Shown in pieces: positions 52,647 through 60,980 of a DNA stretch of 61,622 nucleotides; position 1 is the stretch's first letter, and each line of letters begins with the position of its first letter. The notes under the pieces are model-generated. The model did no database searches, had not been told where the DNA came from, and saw only the letters and a program-made list of their open reading frames with translations. Source of the DNA: Bacillota bacterium (GTDB taxonomy: Bacteria; Bacillota; UBA4882; UBA8346); contig JAEWZY010000038.1 of the NCBI GenBank assembly GCA_023394955.1, forward strand, positions 1-61,622. The letters run 5' to 3'. Both the position numbers and the translations under genes were made by a program.

Positions 52647-52710
52647 ACAGAAATAACTAAATCCACTTGTCAAAATAATTAGTATCAAGCTAACCCGCAT
52701 TTCGGCGCAG

Positions 52711-53082
52711 TCATTCTCCGATGGGAAAAGCCATGGTTGTCATCAATGCCATCTCGGCCTGACTCGTATCCATCCGGCTATACTGCACAATGATCGGGGT
52801 ATTGCTATTTACCATCATCGCATAAGGTACGCCCTTGGGGATTCCACGACCTTCCCGGTCCTTCAGGAGATCCATCCGGATATGGTTAGTCCGTTCCCCT
52901 TGACAAGAGGCCGTAAATCCCTCCATCTTCGGTCGGTCTTCAAAGTATAGTGTAATTTCAATTTCTGCGGACTCTTTTCCCGGATTCAAAACACAAATTG
53001 CTTCATGACTCGCAAACTTACCTGAGCTAAATTCCGGATAAAAACCATCGGGGATGAACCATACTTTAGAACCACATTTCAT
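52711..53082 (-). CDS. Sensory rhodopsin transducer (ASRT) family protein
   Basis: A 123-residue soluble protein matching the Anabaena sensory rhodopsin transducer family over its whole length: KVWFIPDGFYPEFSSGK, then HEAICVLNPGKESAEIEITL, YFEDRPKM, and QAEMALMTTMAFP at the end. ASRT is a small beta-sandwich protein, known for partnering a rhodopsin, with homologues thought to bind sugars. There is no rhodopsin gene here. The ATG follows GGAGG by about nine bases. It is the last gene of the rhamnose importer operon, after the chemoreceptor. Confidence 0.85.
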   Translation of the reverse strand: MKCGSKVWFIPDGFYPEFSSGKFASHEAICVLNPGKESAEIEITLYFEDRPKMEGFTASCQGERTNHIRMDLLKDREGRGIPKGVPYAMMVNSNTPIIVQYSRMDTSQAEMALMTTMAFPIGE

Positions 53083-53157
53083 TTTAAGATTCCTCCTGGA
53101 TGAGTTAAATAGAATTGCCACCTGAAAACTTTATAATCAAAATGATATCCTCTTTTT

Positions 53158-54855
53158 TTACAATGTAAACTGTTTAACCCGATCATTTAATTCATTGACC
53201 GTTTCAGATAGTGCCGAAACTGCGACCAAAATCTCTTCGGCGCTGGCTGTCTGTTCCTCAACCGTCGCCGCAACTTCCTGGCTTTGAGCGGAAGATTGTT
53301 CGGCGATGGTTGCGATATTACGGCTCATGTCTTCGACTGTATTAATTTCAGTCACCATTTTATTGATTTCATCGCTGATCTCTTTAATCTGAAGATTGAT
53401 ATTCTCATTCTTCTGGGCAATTTCATCAAATGCTATCCGGGCTATCCCCGCCATTTCCGTGCCTTCCTTTACTTCTCGGACTCCTTCGCCAATGTGCTCC
53501 GCTACTTGTTGAGATTGTATTTGAATTTCATTTAAAATGACTGAAATGTCCTGGACAGCTTGGGAGGATCCTTCAGCCAATTTCCGCACTTCATCGGCGA
53601 CTACCGCAAAACCTTTTCCGAATTGGCCTGCTCTGGCCGCTTCGATTGAGGCGTTTAACGACAGCAAATTGGTTTGTTCAGCTATCAAAGTGATGGTTTG
53701 CAGAATCTCTCCAATATCATCAGAACGTTTTGTTAATATGTCGGTCACCGTTTGAATAGAAGTGATCTTCTTCTCAATGATATTAATCTGATCTAAAAGA
53801 ACCGCCAATTTCTCGTTGCCAATTGCAGCCGCCTTAACGGCCCCATCGGCAGAGTATACGAGTTGAATTGCACTTTGAGACATTCTTTCAGTTCCATCTA
53901 ATAATCGATTGACTATATCCAAAGTTTTTTGGGACTCATCCGATTGTTCCTGGGCTCCTTGAGAAAATTCTTGCATTGTTATTGCAATCTCTTCACTGGC
54001 TTTGGAGTTTTGTTCAACGCTATTTTTAACATGAAGAACCGAATCAGCTACTTTAACGCTGTGTTCCCGGATACTACCGATTAATGATTTCAAGCTTTCG
54101 CTCATTTTATTGAATGATCGAGCCACAATACTGATTTCATCATTAGATTTGATGACGAGATTATTAACTTTCAAATCTCCTCCGGCGATTCGTTGCGCGA
54201 AATGAGCTAATTTTATAAGAGTCCCGGTTATTCTCGCCGCAAATATAATCGCGCCAACGATACTCAAAAAACCGATCGAACCGATAATAATTAAGGTAAG
54301 TATCCCAACTAAACTATTAGTCCGGTCCAATTCAGTCTTTAATTGGTTATAATAATTAAGCTCACAGGCGATTAATCGCTGCGCGGAATCCTTAAAGTAA
54401 CCGGAGACATTTTTCATATCATCAAGTATTTCCAGATAATCGTCGTCGCCATATTTTTTCTGATCAATGAAAGTAATTAATTCGTTAATATGCTCGTGGA
54501 ATGTTTGGAAAATATTTTCCAAGGTTGATGCTTCATCTTTACCGGCATCATCCGTAATTTTAGTTTCCAACGACTGCAATCCATCTTCAATTAAGGTAAA
54601 ACTCCGATTAATTTCTTCGCGATCGGATTGTTTTTTCTCCAAAGAATAGGTGGTCAAAGTCTTAGGAATCGAAATTGCGGTTTCCATCAGGTTGTTCGTC
54701 GTAATCATCGTTTCAACCATGAGATTCAATTTTTCCATTGAATTTCGAACTAGTACGGAAGAAACAATACTGACAACTGACATCAGAAATACAACAACGG
54801 TAAAGCCGAATATTATTTTCACCTTAAGAGGAATAGTGGATTTAAATATTTTCAT
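53158..54855 (-). CDS. Methyl-accepting chemotaxis protein
   Basis: Transmembrane chemoreceptor of 565 residues. It has a first membrane helix (about 12-36), an extracytoplasmic four-helix-bundle-like ligand domain (about 37-182), a second helix (about 184-208), a HAMP domain (about 209-262) and a signalling domain whose hairpin tip reads AEQTNLLSLNASIEAARAGQ. It has HAMP-adjacent adaptation helices rich in Glu/Gln. The ATG that follows AGGTGG by four bases is preferred over one a codon earlier. It is cotranscribed 42 bases after rhaQ, so the ligand is likely linked to rhamnose uptake. Confidence 0.93.
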   Translation of the reverse strand: MKIFKSTIPLKVKIIFGFTVVVFLMSVVSIVSSVLVRNSMEKLNLMVETMITTNNLMETAISIPKTLTTYSLEKKQSDREEINRSFTLIEDGLQSLETKITDDAGKDEASTLENIFQTFHEHINELITFIDQKKYGDDDYLEILDDMKNVSGYFKDSAQRLIACELNYYNQLKTELDRTNSLVGILTLIIIGSIGFLSIVGAIIFAARITGTLIKLAHFAQRIAGGDLKVNNLVIKSNDEISIVARSFNKMSESLKSLIGSIREHSVKVADSVLHVKNSVEQNSKASEEIAITMQEFSQGAQEQSDESQKTLDIVNRLLDGTERMSQSAIQLVYSADGAVKAAAIGNEKLAVLLDQINIIEKKITSIQTVTDILTKRSDDIGEILQTITLIAEQTNLLSLNASIEAARAGQFGKGFAVVADEVRKLAEGSSQAVQDISVILNEIQIQSQQVAEHIGEGVREVKEGTEMAGIARIAFDEIAQKNENINLQIKEISDEINKMVTEINTVEDMSRNIATIAEQSSAQSQEVAATVEEQTASAEEILVAVSALSETVNELNDRVKQFTL

Positions 54856-54900
54856 CATTCCACCTAAAATATTTATTTCCTACATTAAATAGTTCTTGAA

Positions 54901-55887
54901 CTAAGCGGAGGTTTTCGGAGAGACGCGTTGCATCAACCGGGTTAGCAAAATCGCTCCAATGAGCAGGAACCCGATGACAACCGTCATGACCTGCCCCGGT
55001 ATATTCAATAAACCCATTCCGTATCTGGCTGTTCCAATTAAAAATAAAGACAATACAACGCCGATCAAATTTCCGGTCCCACCATTAATACTTACCCCGC
55101 CCAAAACCACTGCCGTAATAATCTCCAATTCAAACCCGCTGGCAATGTCCGGACGAATGCTGCCGATCCTGGAGGTTAGCAAGATAGCGCTAAAAGCGGA
55201 TAAAAGGCCGGAAAGCATGAATAACATAATTTTAATCCGGTCTACCGGAATATTGGAATACCGGCAAGCTTGCTCATTATTACCAATGGCATAGACCGAA
55301 CGGCCAAAAACGGTATAATGCAATACATACCAGAATATACCGGCTAAAACAAAGAAGAGCACCAGTTGGACGGGGATTGGCGAAGCTCCCAGATACCCCC
55401 GGCCAATAATACCATAGCCCTCCGGAAATCCGGTGACGGCAGTATCGCCTAACAGCGCATAAGCTAGGCCGCGATAGAGAATATATGTTCCTAAGGTAAC
55501 GACCATCGCCGGTAATTTTAGCTTAGTGATAATCAGACCATTAAGCAGACCGCCTAACATTCCGGTGAGCAGGCAAAGAAATGCCGCCACCCACATGTTA
55601 AGCCCTGATTGGAATGCAATCCCCATCACTGCTGCTGAAACAGCCATGTTTGAGGCAACTGAGAGGTCAACATTACCGGTGATAATAATCAAGCACATAA
55701 TCAAAGCTATAATACTTTTCTCCATAAAATTAAAGGTCATATCCAACAGATTGAGAGGATCAAGGAAATATGGCGAAATAAATGAACTACCAGCCAATAA
55801 TACTACGAACATTGCGATTAAAATATATTCCCAACGCCCGAAGATACTATTGTTGTTGAACTTCTTACCTTCTTGCAGTGAGATCAT
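54901..55887 (-). CDS. rhaQ: Rhamnose-type ABC transporter permease RhaQ
   Basis: Inner-membrane permease of the ribose/AI-2/rhamnose class, 328 residues, with about eight to nine membrane segments. ALIMCLIIITGNVDLSVAS and the loop GNNEQACRYSNIPVDRIK are family marks, the latter touching the ATPase. It overlaps the end of rhaP by four bases. Naming follows the rhaSTPQ order, where two unlike permeases pair. Confidence 0.82.
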   Translation of the reverse strand: MISLQEGKKFNNNSIFGRWEYILIAMFVVLLAGSSFISPYFLDPLNLLDMTFNFMEKSIIALIMCLIIITGNVDLSVASNMAVSAAVMGIAFQSGLNMWVAAFLCLLTGMLGGLLNGLIITKLKLPAMVVTLGTYILYRGLAYALLGDTAVTGFPEGYGIIGRGYLGASPIPVQLVLFFVLAGIFWYVLHYTVFGRSVYAIGNNEQACRYSNIPVDRIKIMLFMLSGLLSAFSAILLTSRIGSIRPDIASGFELEIITAVVLGGVSINGGTGNLIGVVLSLFLIGTARYGMGLLNIPGQVMTVVIGFLLIGAILLTRLMQRVSPKTSA

Positions 55888-56897
55888 ATCCTTTTCCTCC
55901 TTACAAACTGTTTCTGCATCCTATCGGTCATCAAAGTATCACCGATAACCGCCAATAGGATGATCAAACCCTGAATCGCCAACTTCCAAAAAGGAGATAT
56001 CCGAGTCACATTAAGGGCGTTACTGATAATTCCGAGTAATAGTGAACCTAAAAGTACACCGGAAATCTTTCCGGACCCCCCCAGGGTGCTTGCTCCCCCA
56101 ATGACAATGGCCGCTACGGATTGAAGTTCGAATCCGGAAGCCGAGTCGCTTTGAGCCGACGCAAAACGGGATACCCATAACACTCCGGCCAGCCCATATA
56201 GTAAACCGGATAATGCATAAACACTGAAACGCATTTTATTAGCTTTTAATCCGGCGAAGACAGCGGCAGTGGGATTGCTACCGACTGCATAGATAGCCCG
56301 CCCGCTCCGGACATGATTCAAGTAATAATAAAAGAACAGTGAAATCATTAATGCCATAAATATCAAACTAGGTATACCGAGAATATTCCCGCGGGTCAAC
56401 TGTTTAAAGCCTTCAGACATCTGGTGCGCATTAATCCATTGCCCCTTACTGATAACGAAGACGAATCCGCGATAGATGGCCATAGTGCCTAAAGTAGCAA
56501 TAATCGGCGGTACTTGACCGACGGCAACCAACAATCCGTTAAAACTACCCAAAAGAAGTCCAATCCCCGCTCCCATCAATAACGCCAGCCCGGGAGGTAA
56601 TCCGAAATTGGCGCTAAACACCATACTGACCACCATTCCTACTAAAGCAATACCCGATCCAATGGAGAGATCGATCCCTCCCGTTATAACCACCAGCAAC
56701 TGCCCGATAGCCACAATTACTAAAATAGAAATATCAAGCAATACATCGCTAAAGTTTTGCGACGTCAGAAAAGACGAACTACGTAAAGTTACTAATGCCA
56801 TTAGTATGATTATAAAAACGATCAGTCCTACCTCTCGTAATCCCCCGAATAGCTCGAACGGATTACAACGCTTGACCGGTATCGTGTTGTTTGTCAT
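55884..56897 (-). CDS. rhaP: Rhamnose-type ABC transporter permease RhaP
   Basis: The first permease, 337 residues. The ATG at 56897 follows GGAGG by eight bases and is preferred over the ATGA overlap with the rhaT stop. It has about eight membrane segments. ISILVIVAIGQLLVVITGGI, then DLSIGSG, and the coupling loop GSNPTAAVFAGLKANKMR are typical. It pairs with the downstream permease. Confidence 0.82.
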   Translation of the reverse strand: MTNNTIPVKRCNPFELFGGLREVGLIVFIIILMALVTLRSSSFLTSQNFSDVLLDISILVIVAIGQLLVVITGGIDLSIGSGIALVGMVVSMVFSANFGLPPGLALLMGAGIGLLLGSFNGLLVAVGQVPPIIATLGTMAIYRGFVFVISKGQWINAHQMSEGFKQLTRGNILGIPSLIFMALMISLFFYYYLNHVRSGRAIYAVGSNPTAAVFAGLKANKMRFSVYALSGLLYGLAGVLWVSRFASAQSDSASGFELQSVAAIVIGGASTLGGSGKISGVLLGSLLLGIISNALNVTRISPFWKLAIQGLIILLAVIGDTLMTDRMQKQFVRRKRI

Positions 56898-56923
56898 CTT
56901 CTTATCCTCCATTGCAAAATCCT

Positions 56924-58450
56924 TCATTGGGTGGAGACCGCTTGGTCGCAAAAATGGCCGATCCGTCCGGTGGCTGAAGCCAATATCTTCTCCTGAGTCG
57001 CCTCTGCTCGTATAAAATGTGCGGTGAGCCTGCCTTCATGCATCACTAAGATCCGGTCACTCATGCCTAATATCTCCGGTAATTCCGAAGAAATCATCAA
57101 GATTGCCATTCCTTCGGCGGCCAATTCGCTGATAATCTTATAGATAGCCGCCTTGGCCCCCACATCCACACCTTTGGTTGGTTCATCCAAAATTAAAACC
57201 TTAGGCTTGGTTGCCAGCCATTTCGCCAAAACTACTTTTTGTTGATTACCCCCGGATAACTGAAGGGCTTTTTGCCAGAGACCGGCGGTGCGAATGTTAA
57301 GAAGTTTTACATATTCAGCAGTTGCCTGGTCTTCTTTCCGCCGGTCAAGACGTCCCCTAAATGCAAACTTTTTCAAAGTGGGGAGTGTCACATTCTGGGT
57401 AATCGTCATCGGTAAAACTAGCCCGTGTTGCTGGCGATCTTCCGGGAGATAGGCAATTCCGTTTTTCAAGGCGTCATCGGGCTCCCGAATCAGAACTTTT
57501 TGGCCCTTGATTCTAATTTCACCGCCATCAATCCGGTCCACGCCAAATATGGTCCGGGCAAGTTCGGTACGGCCCGCTCCCACTAATCCTGCTAAACCAA
57601 TGATCTCTCCCTTATATAACTCAAACGAAACATCGCAAAATTCTCCGTTTTTGGTCAAATTCTTAACTTCCAGAACCTGCTCGCCCCGTTTCGCCTCTAC
57701 CTTAGGAAAAAGAGCGCTTAGTTCCCGGCCAACCATCATCTGAATCAACTGATCCATTGTTACATCCGAGACGTTCCGAGTATCTATATATTGACCGTCC
57801 CGTAAAACAGTCACTCGATCCGCGATTTCAAAAACTTCTTCCAACCGATGCGAGATATAAATAATGGCTGTTCCGTTCTCCCGCAACCGGTTGATTATTT
57901 TAAATAGTTCTTGAACCTCTTGTAAGGTAAGGGCTGCTGTCGGTTCATCCATAATTAAAATTTTCGATTTAAACGAAAGCGCCTTCGCTATTTCCACTAA
58001 TTGTCGTTCCGCCACACTGAGGCTTTTCATCGGGGCCATCGGATCGATATCGATTTCCAAAGACTTCAATAAATCAGTAGTCTCTTTCCGTACCCGGCGC
58101 CAATCAATCCGCTTAAAAAGAGGAATAATCGGATGGTGCCCCATATATATGTTTTCCATCACTTTTAAATCGGGAAACACTGTGGGTTCCTGATAGATAG
58201 CTGCAATTCCGCAATTTTGCGCTTGTAGCGTTCCAGAAAATTTGATCGGTTTTCCGGAAATTTTAATTTCGCCCTGATCCGGTTGGTGAATTCCGGTGAT
58301 CACCTTGATCAAGGTCGATTTTCCCGCCCCATTTTCCCCGAGCAAGGCATGGACCTCACCGGGTCGAATCTGTAGATTAACTTCATTTAGAGCCTTAACT
58401 CCGGGGAAGGTTTTTACGATACCTCTTAATTCTAAAATAAACTCGGACAA
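56924..58450 (-). CDS. rhaT: Rhamnose-type ABC transporter ATPase RhaT (sugar ABC, two domains)
   Basis: Double-domain sugar ABC ATPase, 508 residues, of the RbsA class. The N-terminal half has an intact Walker A (GENGAGKSTLIKVI), signature (LSVAERQLVEIAKAL) and Walker B (ILIMDEPTAAL). In the second half the Walker A is degenerate (GLVGAGRTELART) but the signature (LSGGNQQKVVLAKWL) and Walker B (VLILDEPTKGVDVG) are good, as usual for the class. The start is a TTG seven bases after GGAGG. This is the rhizobial RhaT ATPase, not the E. coli RhaT permease. Confidence 0.88.
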   Translation of the reverse strand: MSEFILELRGIVKTFPGVKALNEVNLQIRPGEVHALLGENGAGKSTLIKVITGIHQPDQGEIKISGKPIKFSGTLQAQNCGIAAIYQEPTVFPDLKVMENIYMGHHPIIPLFKRIDWRRVRKETTDLLKSLEIDIDPMAPMKSLSVAERQLVEIAKALSFKSKILIMDEPTAALTLQEVQELFKIINRLRENGTAIIYISHRLEEVFEIADRVTVLRDGQYIDTRNVSDVTMDQLIQMMVGRELSALFPKVEAKRGEQVLEVKNLTKNGEFCDVSFELYKGEIIGLAGLVGAGRTELARTIFGVDRIDGGEIRIKGQKVLIREPDDALKNGIAYLPEDRQQHGLVLPMTITQNVTLPTLKKFAFRGRLDRRKEDQATAEYVKLLNIRTAGLWQKALQLSGGNQQKVVLAKWLATKPKVLILDEPTKGVDVGAKAAIYKIISELAAEGMAILMISSELPEILGMSDRILVMHEGRLTAHFIRAEATQEKILASATGRIGHFCDQAVSTQ

Positions 58451-58601
58451 AACCCTTCCTCCTTGTCTTCCTTCGATTTAAATTTCTAAAATACCCTTGA
58501 TGTCATTTGGGTTAGGAATCTGGCTTAAGCTTTAGAACTTAACTTATCAATTGGTTAACAAAATTAAAACCACAAATCAAGTGTTAGTGTATGTATTAAA
58601 G

Positions 58602-58628
58602 TCCGGAGAGGAATTAATCCTCTCCGGA
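58602..58628 (-). other. Hairpin between rhaS and rhaT
   Basis: A perfect 11-bp stem, TCCGGAGAGGA (58602-58612) with TCCTCTCCGGA (58618-58628) and a 5-base loop, ten bases after the rhaS stop. Without a good T-run on the - strand it is more likely an mRNA-stabilising or leaky attenuating hairpin, giving more binding protein than ATPase. Confidence 0.6.
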
Positions 58629-58637
58629 AAAACTATT

Positions 58638-59663
58638 TTAATATACATTGTACCATTCGTCGATATTCTCAACATTGAACTGGAACGGCGGCCCAAGGAT
58701 GATCATCTTCCCACCGTTACCTTCATCAACGATCTTCAACTTGCCCATTCTGCCGCAATCCATGGTCTCTCCGATATTGCCTTTGTTCTCTTTGCTAAGC
58801 AAACGATAGGCCATATAAGTCGAAGTATACCCAAGGTCGATCGGATTCCACAACGCCATGGCTTTACAGGTCCCATTGCGGAGATATTCAGCCATCTCAC
58901 TGGGTAAACCTAACCCGGTTAATTGAATCTGGCCATTTAGCCCTTTGTCTTCAAGAGCCCGGGCTGTAGCGGCGATACCGACGGTAGTCGGAGAGATAAT
59001 TCCCTTCAAATTCGGATAGGACTTAAACAGTCCTAACGCTTCGTTATAACTCCTTTCACGAAGATCGTCGCCGTAAACTACTGCGACTAGTTTCATATTT
59101 TTGTACTTCGGGAGCGTCAATTCTTCTTTCATCCATTTAATCCAGGTGTTTTGGTTGGTATGAGTTGAAGCGGAACTAAGAACAGCGATTTCACCTTGAT
59201 AATTAATCATCTCACCGAGCATTTGAATTTGAATCCGGCCGACTTGTTCCATATCGCACTGATTCAGGTATAAATCACGGCCCTTTGGAGCTACCGCGGA
59301 ATCAAAAGTAATGATCTTAATGCCGCGTTTCATAGCTTTTTGACATACCGGGATCAATGCATTGGCGTCATTAGCGCTGATCAGAATGGCGTTGACCCTT
59401 TGAGCGATTAAAGCGTCGATCATAGCAATCTGACCTTCAGCGGTAGGAGTTTCCGGCCCTTGAAAAATAAATTTATTGCCTAACTGCTTAGATGCTTCTT
59501 CGCCACCTTTTTTACAGGCTTCAAAGAAAGGATTACCGGCGCCCTTTACAACCATGGCAATAGTAAAACTACTGTTTTTTGCAAAAGACGGGACCAATAT
59601 CATTCCTAATACAAGAACCATAATAACAATGATAAAAAGCATTCTGATGAGTTTACGATTCAT
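58638..59663 (-). CDS. rhaS: Rhamnose ABC transporter substrate-binding protein RhaS
   Basis: Periplasmic sugar-binding protein, 341 residues. It has the rhamnose-type RhaS pattern: KGAGNPFFEACKKGGEEASK, then NQCDMEQVGRIQIQMLGEMI, GLGLPSEMAEYLRNGTCKA and LWNPIDLGYTSTYMAYRLL. The signal peptide (cleavage after PSFA) contains no lipobox Cys, unlike the lipoproteins of monoderm Firmicutes, which fits a diderm. The ATG is preceded by GGGGG. First gene of the operon. Confidence 0.86.
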   Translation of the reverse strand: MNRKLIRMLFIIVIMVLVLGMILVPSFAKNSSFTIAMVVKGAGNPFFEACKKGGEEASKQLGNKFIFQGPETPTAEGQIAMIDALIAQRVNAILISANDANALIPVCQKAMKRGIKIITFDSAVAPKGRDLYLNQCDMEQVGRIQIQMLGEMINYQGEIAVLSSASTHTNQNTWIKWMKEELTLPKYKNMKLVAVVYGDDLRERSYNEALGLFKSYPNLKGIISPTTVGIAATARALEDKGLNGQIQLTGLGLPSEMAEYLRNGTCKAMALWNPIDLGYTSTYMAYRLLSKENKGNIGETMDCGRMGKLKIVDEGNGGKMIILGPPFQFNVENIDEWYNVY

Positions 59664-59739
59664 TCATTTACCCCCTTAATTAATTCATCTAAAACATTTT
59701 AATTTTTCACCTCTTATATTTTAGTACACCCCCTTTTGA

Positions 59740-59760
59740 TGAATCCATCTAACTGATTCA
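59740..59760. promoter_or_regulatory. Operator candidate between rhaS and araC-type gene
   Basis: TGAATC (59740-59745) and GATTCA (59755-59760) are inverted arms separated by nine bases, in the divergent promoter region 77 bases before rhaS. It could bind a dimeric regulator, but AraC-family proteins usually use direct repeats. No catabolite-response element was seen. Confidence 0.3.
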
Positions 59761-59804
59761 CAAAATGTTTTATCTACGCAATGTGTTAATTGTCTTTGTA
59801 AACA

Positions 59805-59833
59805 TTGAAAGTTCTTAACAAAATTGTTATAAT
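59805..59833 (+). promoter_or_regulatory. Sigma-A-type promoter for the AraC-family gene
   Basis: TTGAAA, 17 bases, TATAAT on the + strand: a very good housekeeping-type promoter. It gives a leader of about 220 bases before the ATG, unusually long, in which no clear riboswitch is seen. Confidence 0.6.
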
Positions 59834-60061
59834 TATTTTACACCCAAAGTTTCCGGCTTGTAATTGGTATATGTTATTATTAATTTGGGGTATTTCATAA
59901 TTTCCAAGAATTACAGCATAATCACACATTGGCTGGTTTTTTCGATTCCGGCATAATCAAGCTCAATTCCTAACAGCATTCCCCTTCGCCAAGCTTACCT
60001 TCCAATGCTTTCTTTATAAGATTCTCATTGACAAAAAATCCCCGTTTGGAGTGATCAAAAG

Positions 60062-60958
60062 ATGAATTCATGTCCGGTACTTAAAGGAGAGACTCTTTTT
60101 CGCCCAAACGAATTGGTCTATTTAAACCGTTCCGATGAATTGCAGGAATTTTGCGAATGCATTCATAAACATGATTTCATTGAGATTGCTTATGTGATAA
60201 ACGGTAAAGGGTTTCATCAGACCGGGCAATATCATTACAATGTTGGGAAAGGCGATTTAATAATTATCAATTACAATGTTCCTCACGGTTTTTTCCCGTT
60301 ACCAGATTCCAATGAAAGTCCGATACTTTATAACTGTGTATTTTACCCCGAATTTTTAGATACTTCCCTGTTCAATGGGAAAACGTTCAAAGATATCACC
60401 ACTTCATTTTTATTTAAATCGCTTTTTCCGGAAGATTTTTCCCCCGGGCCCGATCTTAGGCTTCATGGCACAGATTTTAAAGAGATTGGCGAACTTTTTA
60501 GTAAAATGTATCAGGAATACAAAATGGTAAAAAGAGGATATTCGGATATTATCCGAGCATACCTCATCGAATTGCTTGTGAAAATCTTTCGCCTTATTGA
60601 ATCGGAGAACCAAAAAAGTATTTCGCTCCAACATAAGGATTTGGTTGATAAAGCAGTGGAATATCTCAAGCAAAACTATCACACCGAAATAAAATTGGAG
60701 GATCTAGCCCTCCAATCATTTATCAGCAAAAATTATTTTAGTCGGCTTTTTAAAGAAGTTACGGGGATCAATTTCAGCGACTATATTCAAAAAATACGCA
60801 TCAACGAGGCTTGTAATCTGATTCAAAACACGGACATGAAAGTCGTCGACATCGCCTATCAGGTTGGCTTCAAGGATATGAAATTCTTTTATGAAGTTTT
60901 TAAAAAAATTATCGGAAAAACACCGGGTGAATATCGAAAACAGATTAAACCATTATAA
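60062..60958 (+). CDS. AraC family transcriptional regulator
   Basis: A 298-residue regulator with an N-terminal cupin-like sugar-binding domain (about 35-110; HKHDFIEIAYVINGKGFHQT, ending with GDLIIINYNVPHGF) and C-terminal double helix-turn-helix (about 200-296; SFISKNYFSRLFKEVTG and VVDIAYQVGFKDMKFFYEVF). The position, divergent from rhaS, suggests control of the rhamnose importer operon in response to the sugar. GGAGTG lies eight bases before the ATG. Confidence 0.92.
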   Translation: MNSCPVLKGETLFRPNELVYLNRSDELQEFCECIHKHDFIEIAYVINGKGFHQTGQYHYNVGKGDLIIINYNVPHGFFPLPDSNESPILYNCVFYPEFLDTSLFNGKTFKDITTSFLFKSLFPEDFSPGPDLRLHGTDFKEIGELFSKMYQEYKMVKRGYSDIIRAYLIELLVKIFRLIESENQKSISLQHKDLVDKAVEYLKQNYHTEIKLEDLALQSFISKNYFSRLFKEVTGINFSDYIQKIRINEACNLIQNTDMKVVDIAYQVGFKDMKFFYEVFKKIIGKTPGEYRKQIKPL

Positions 60959-60980
60959 GGCGATTATCATATCTATAATC

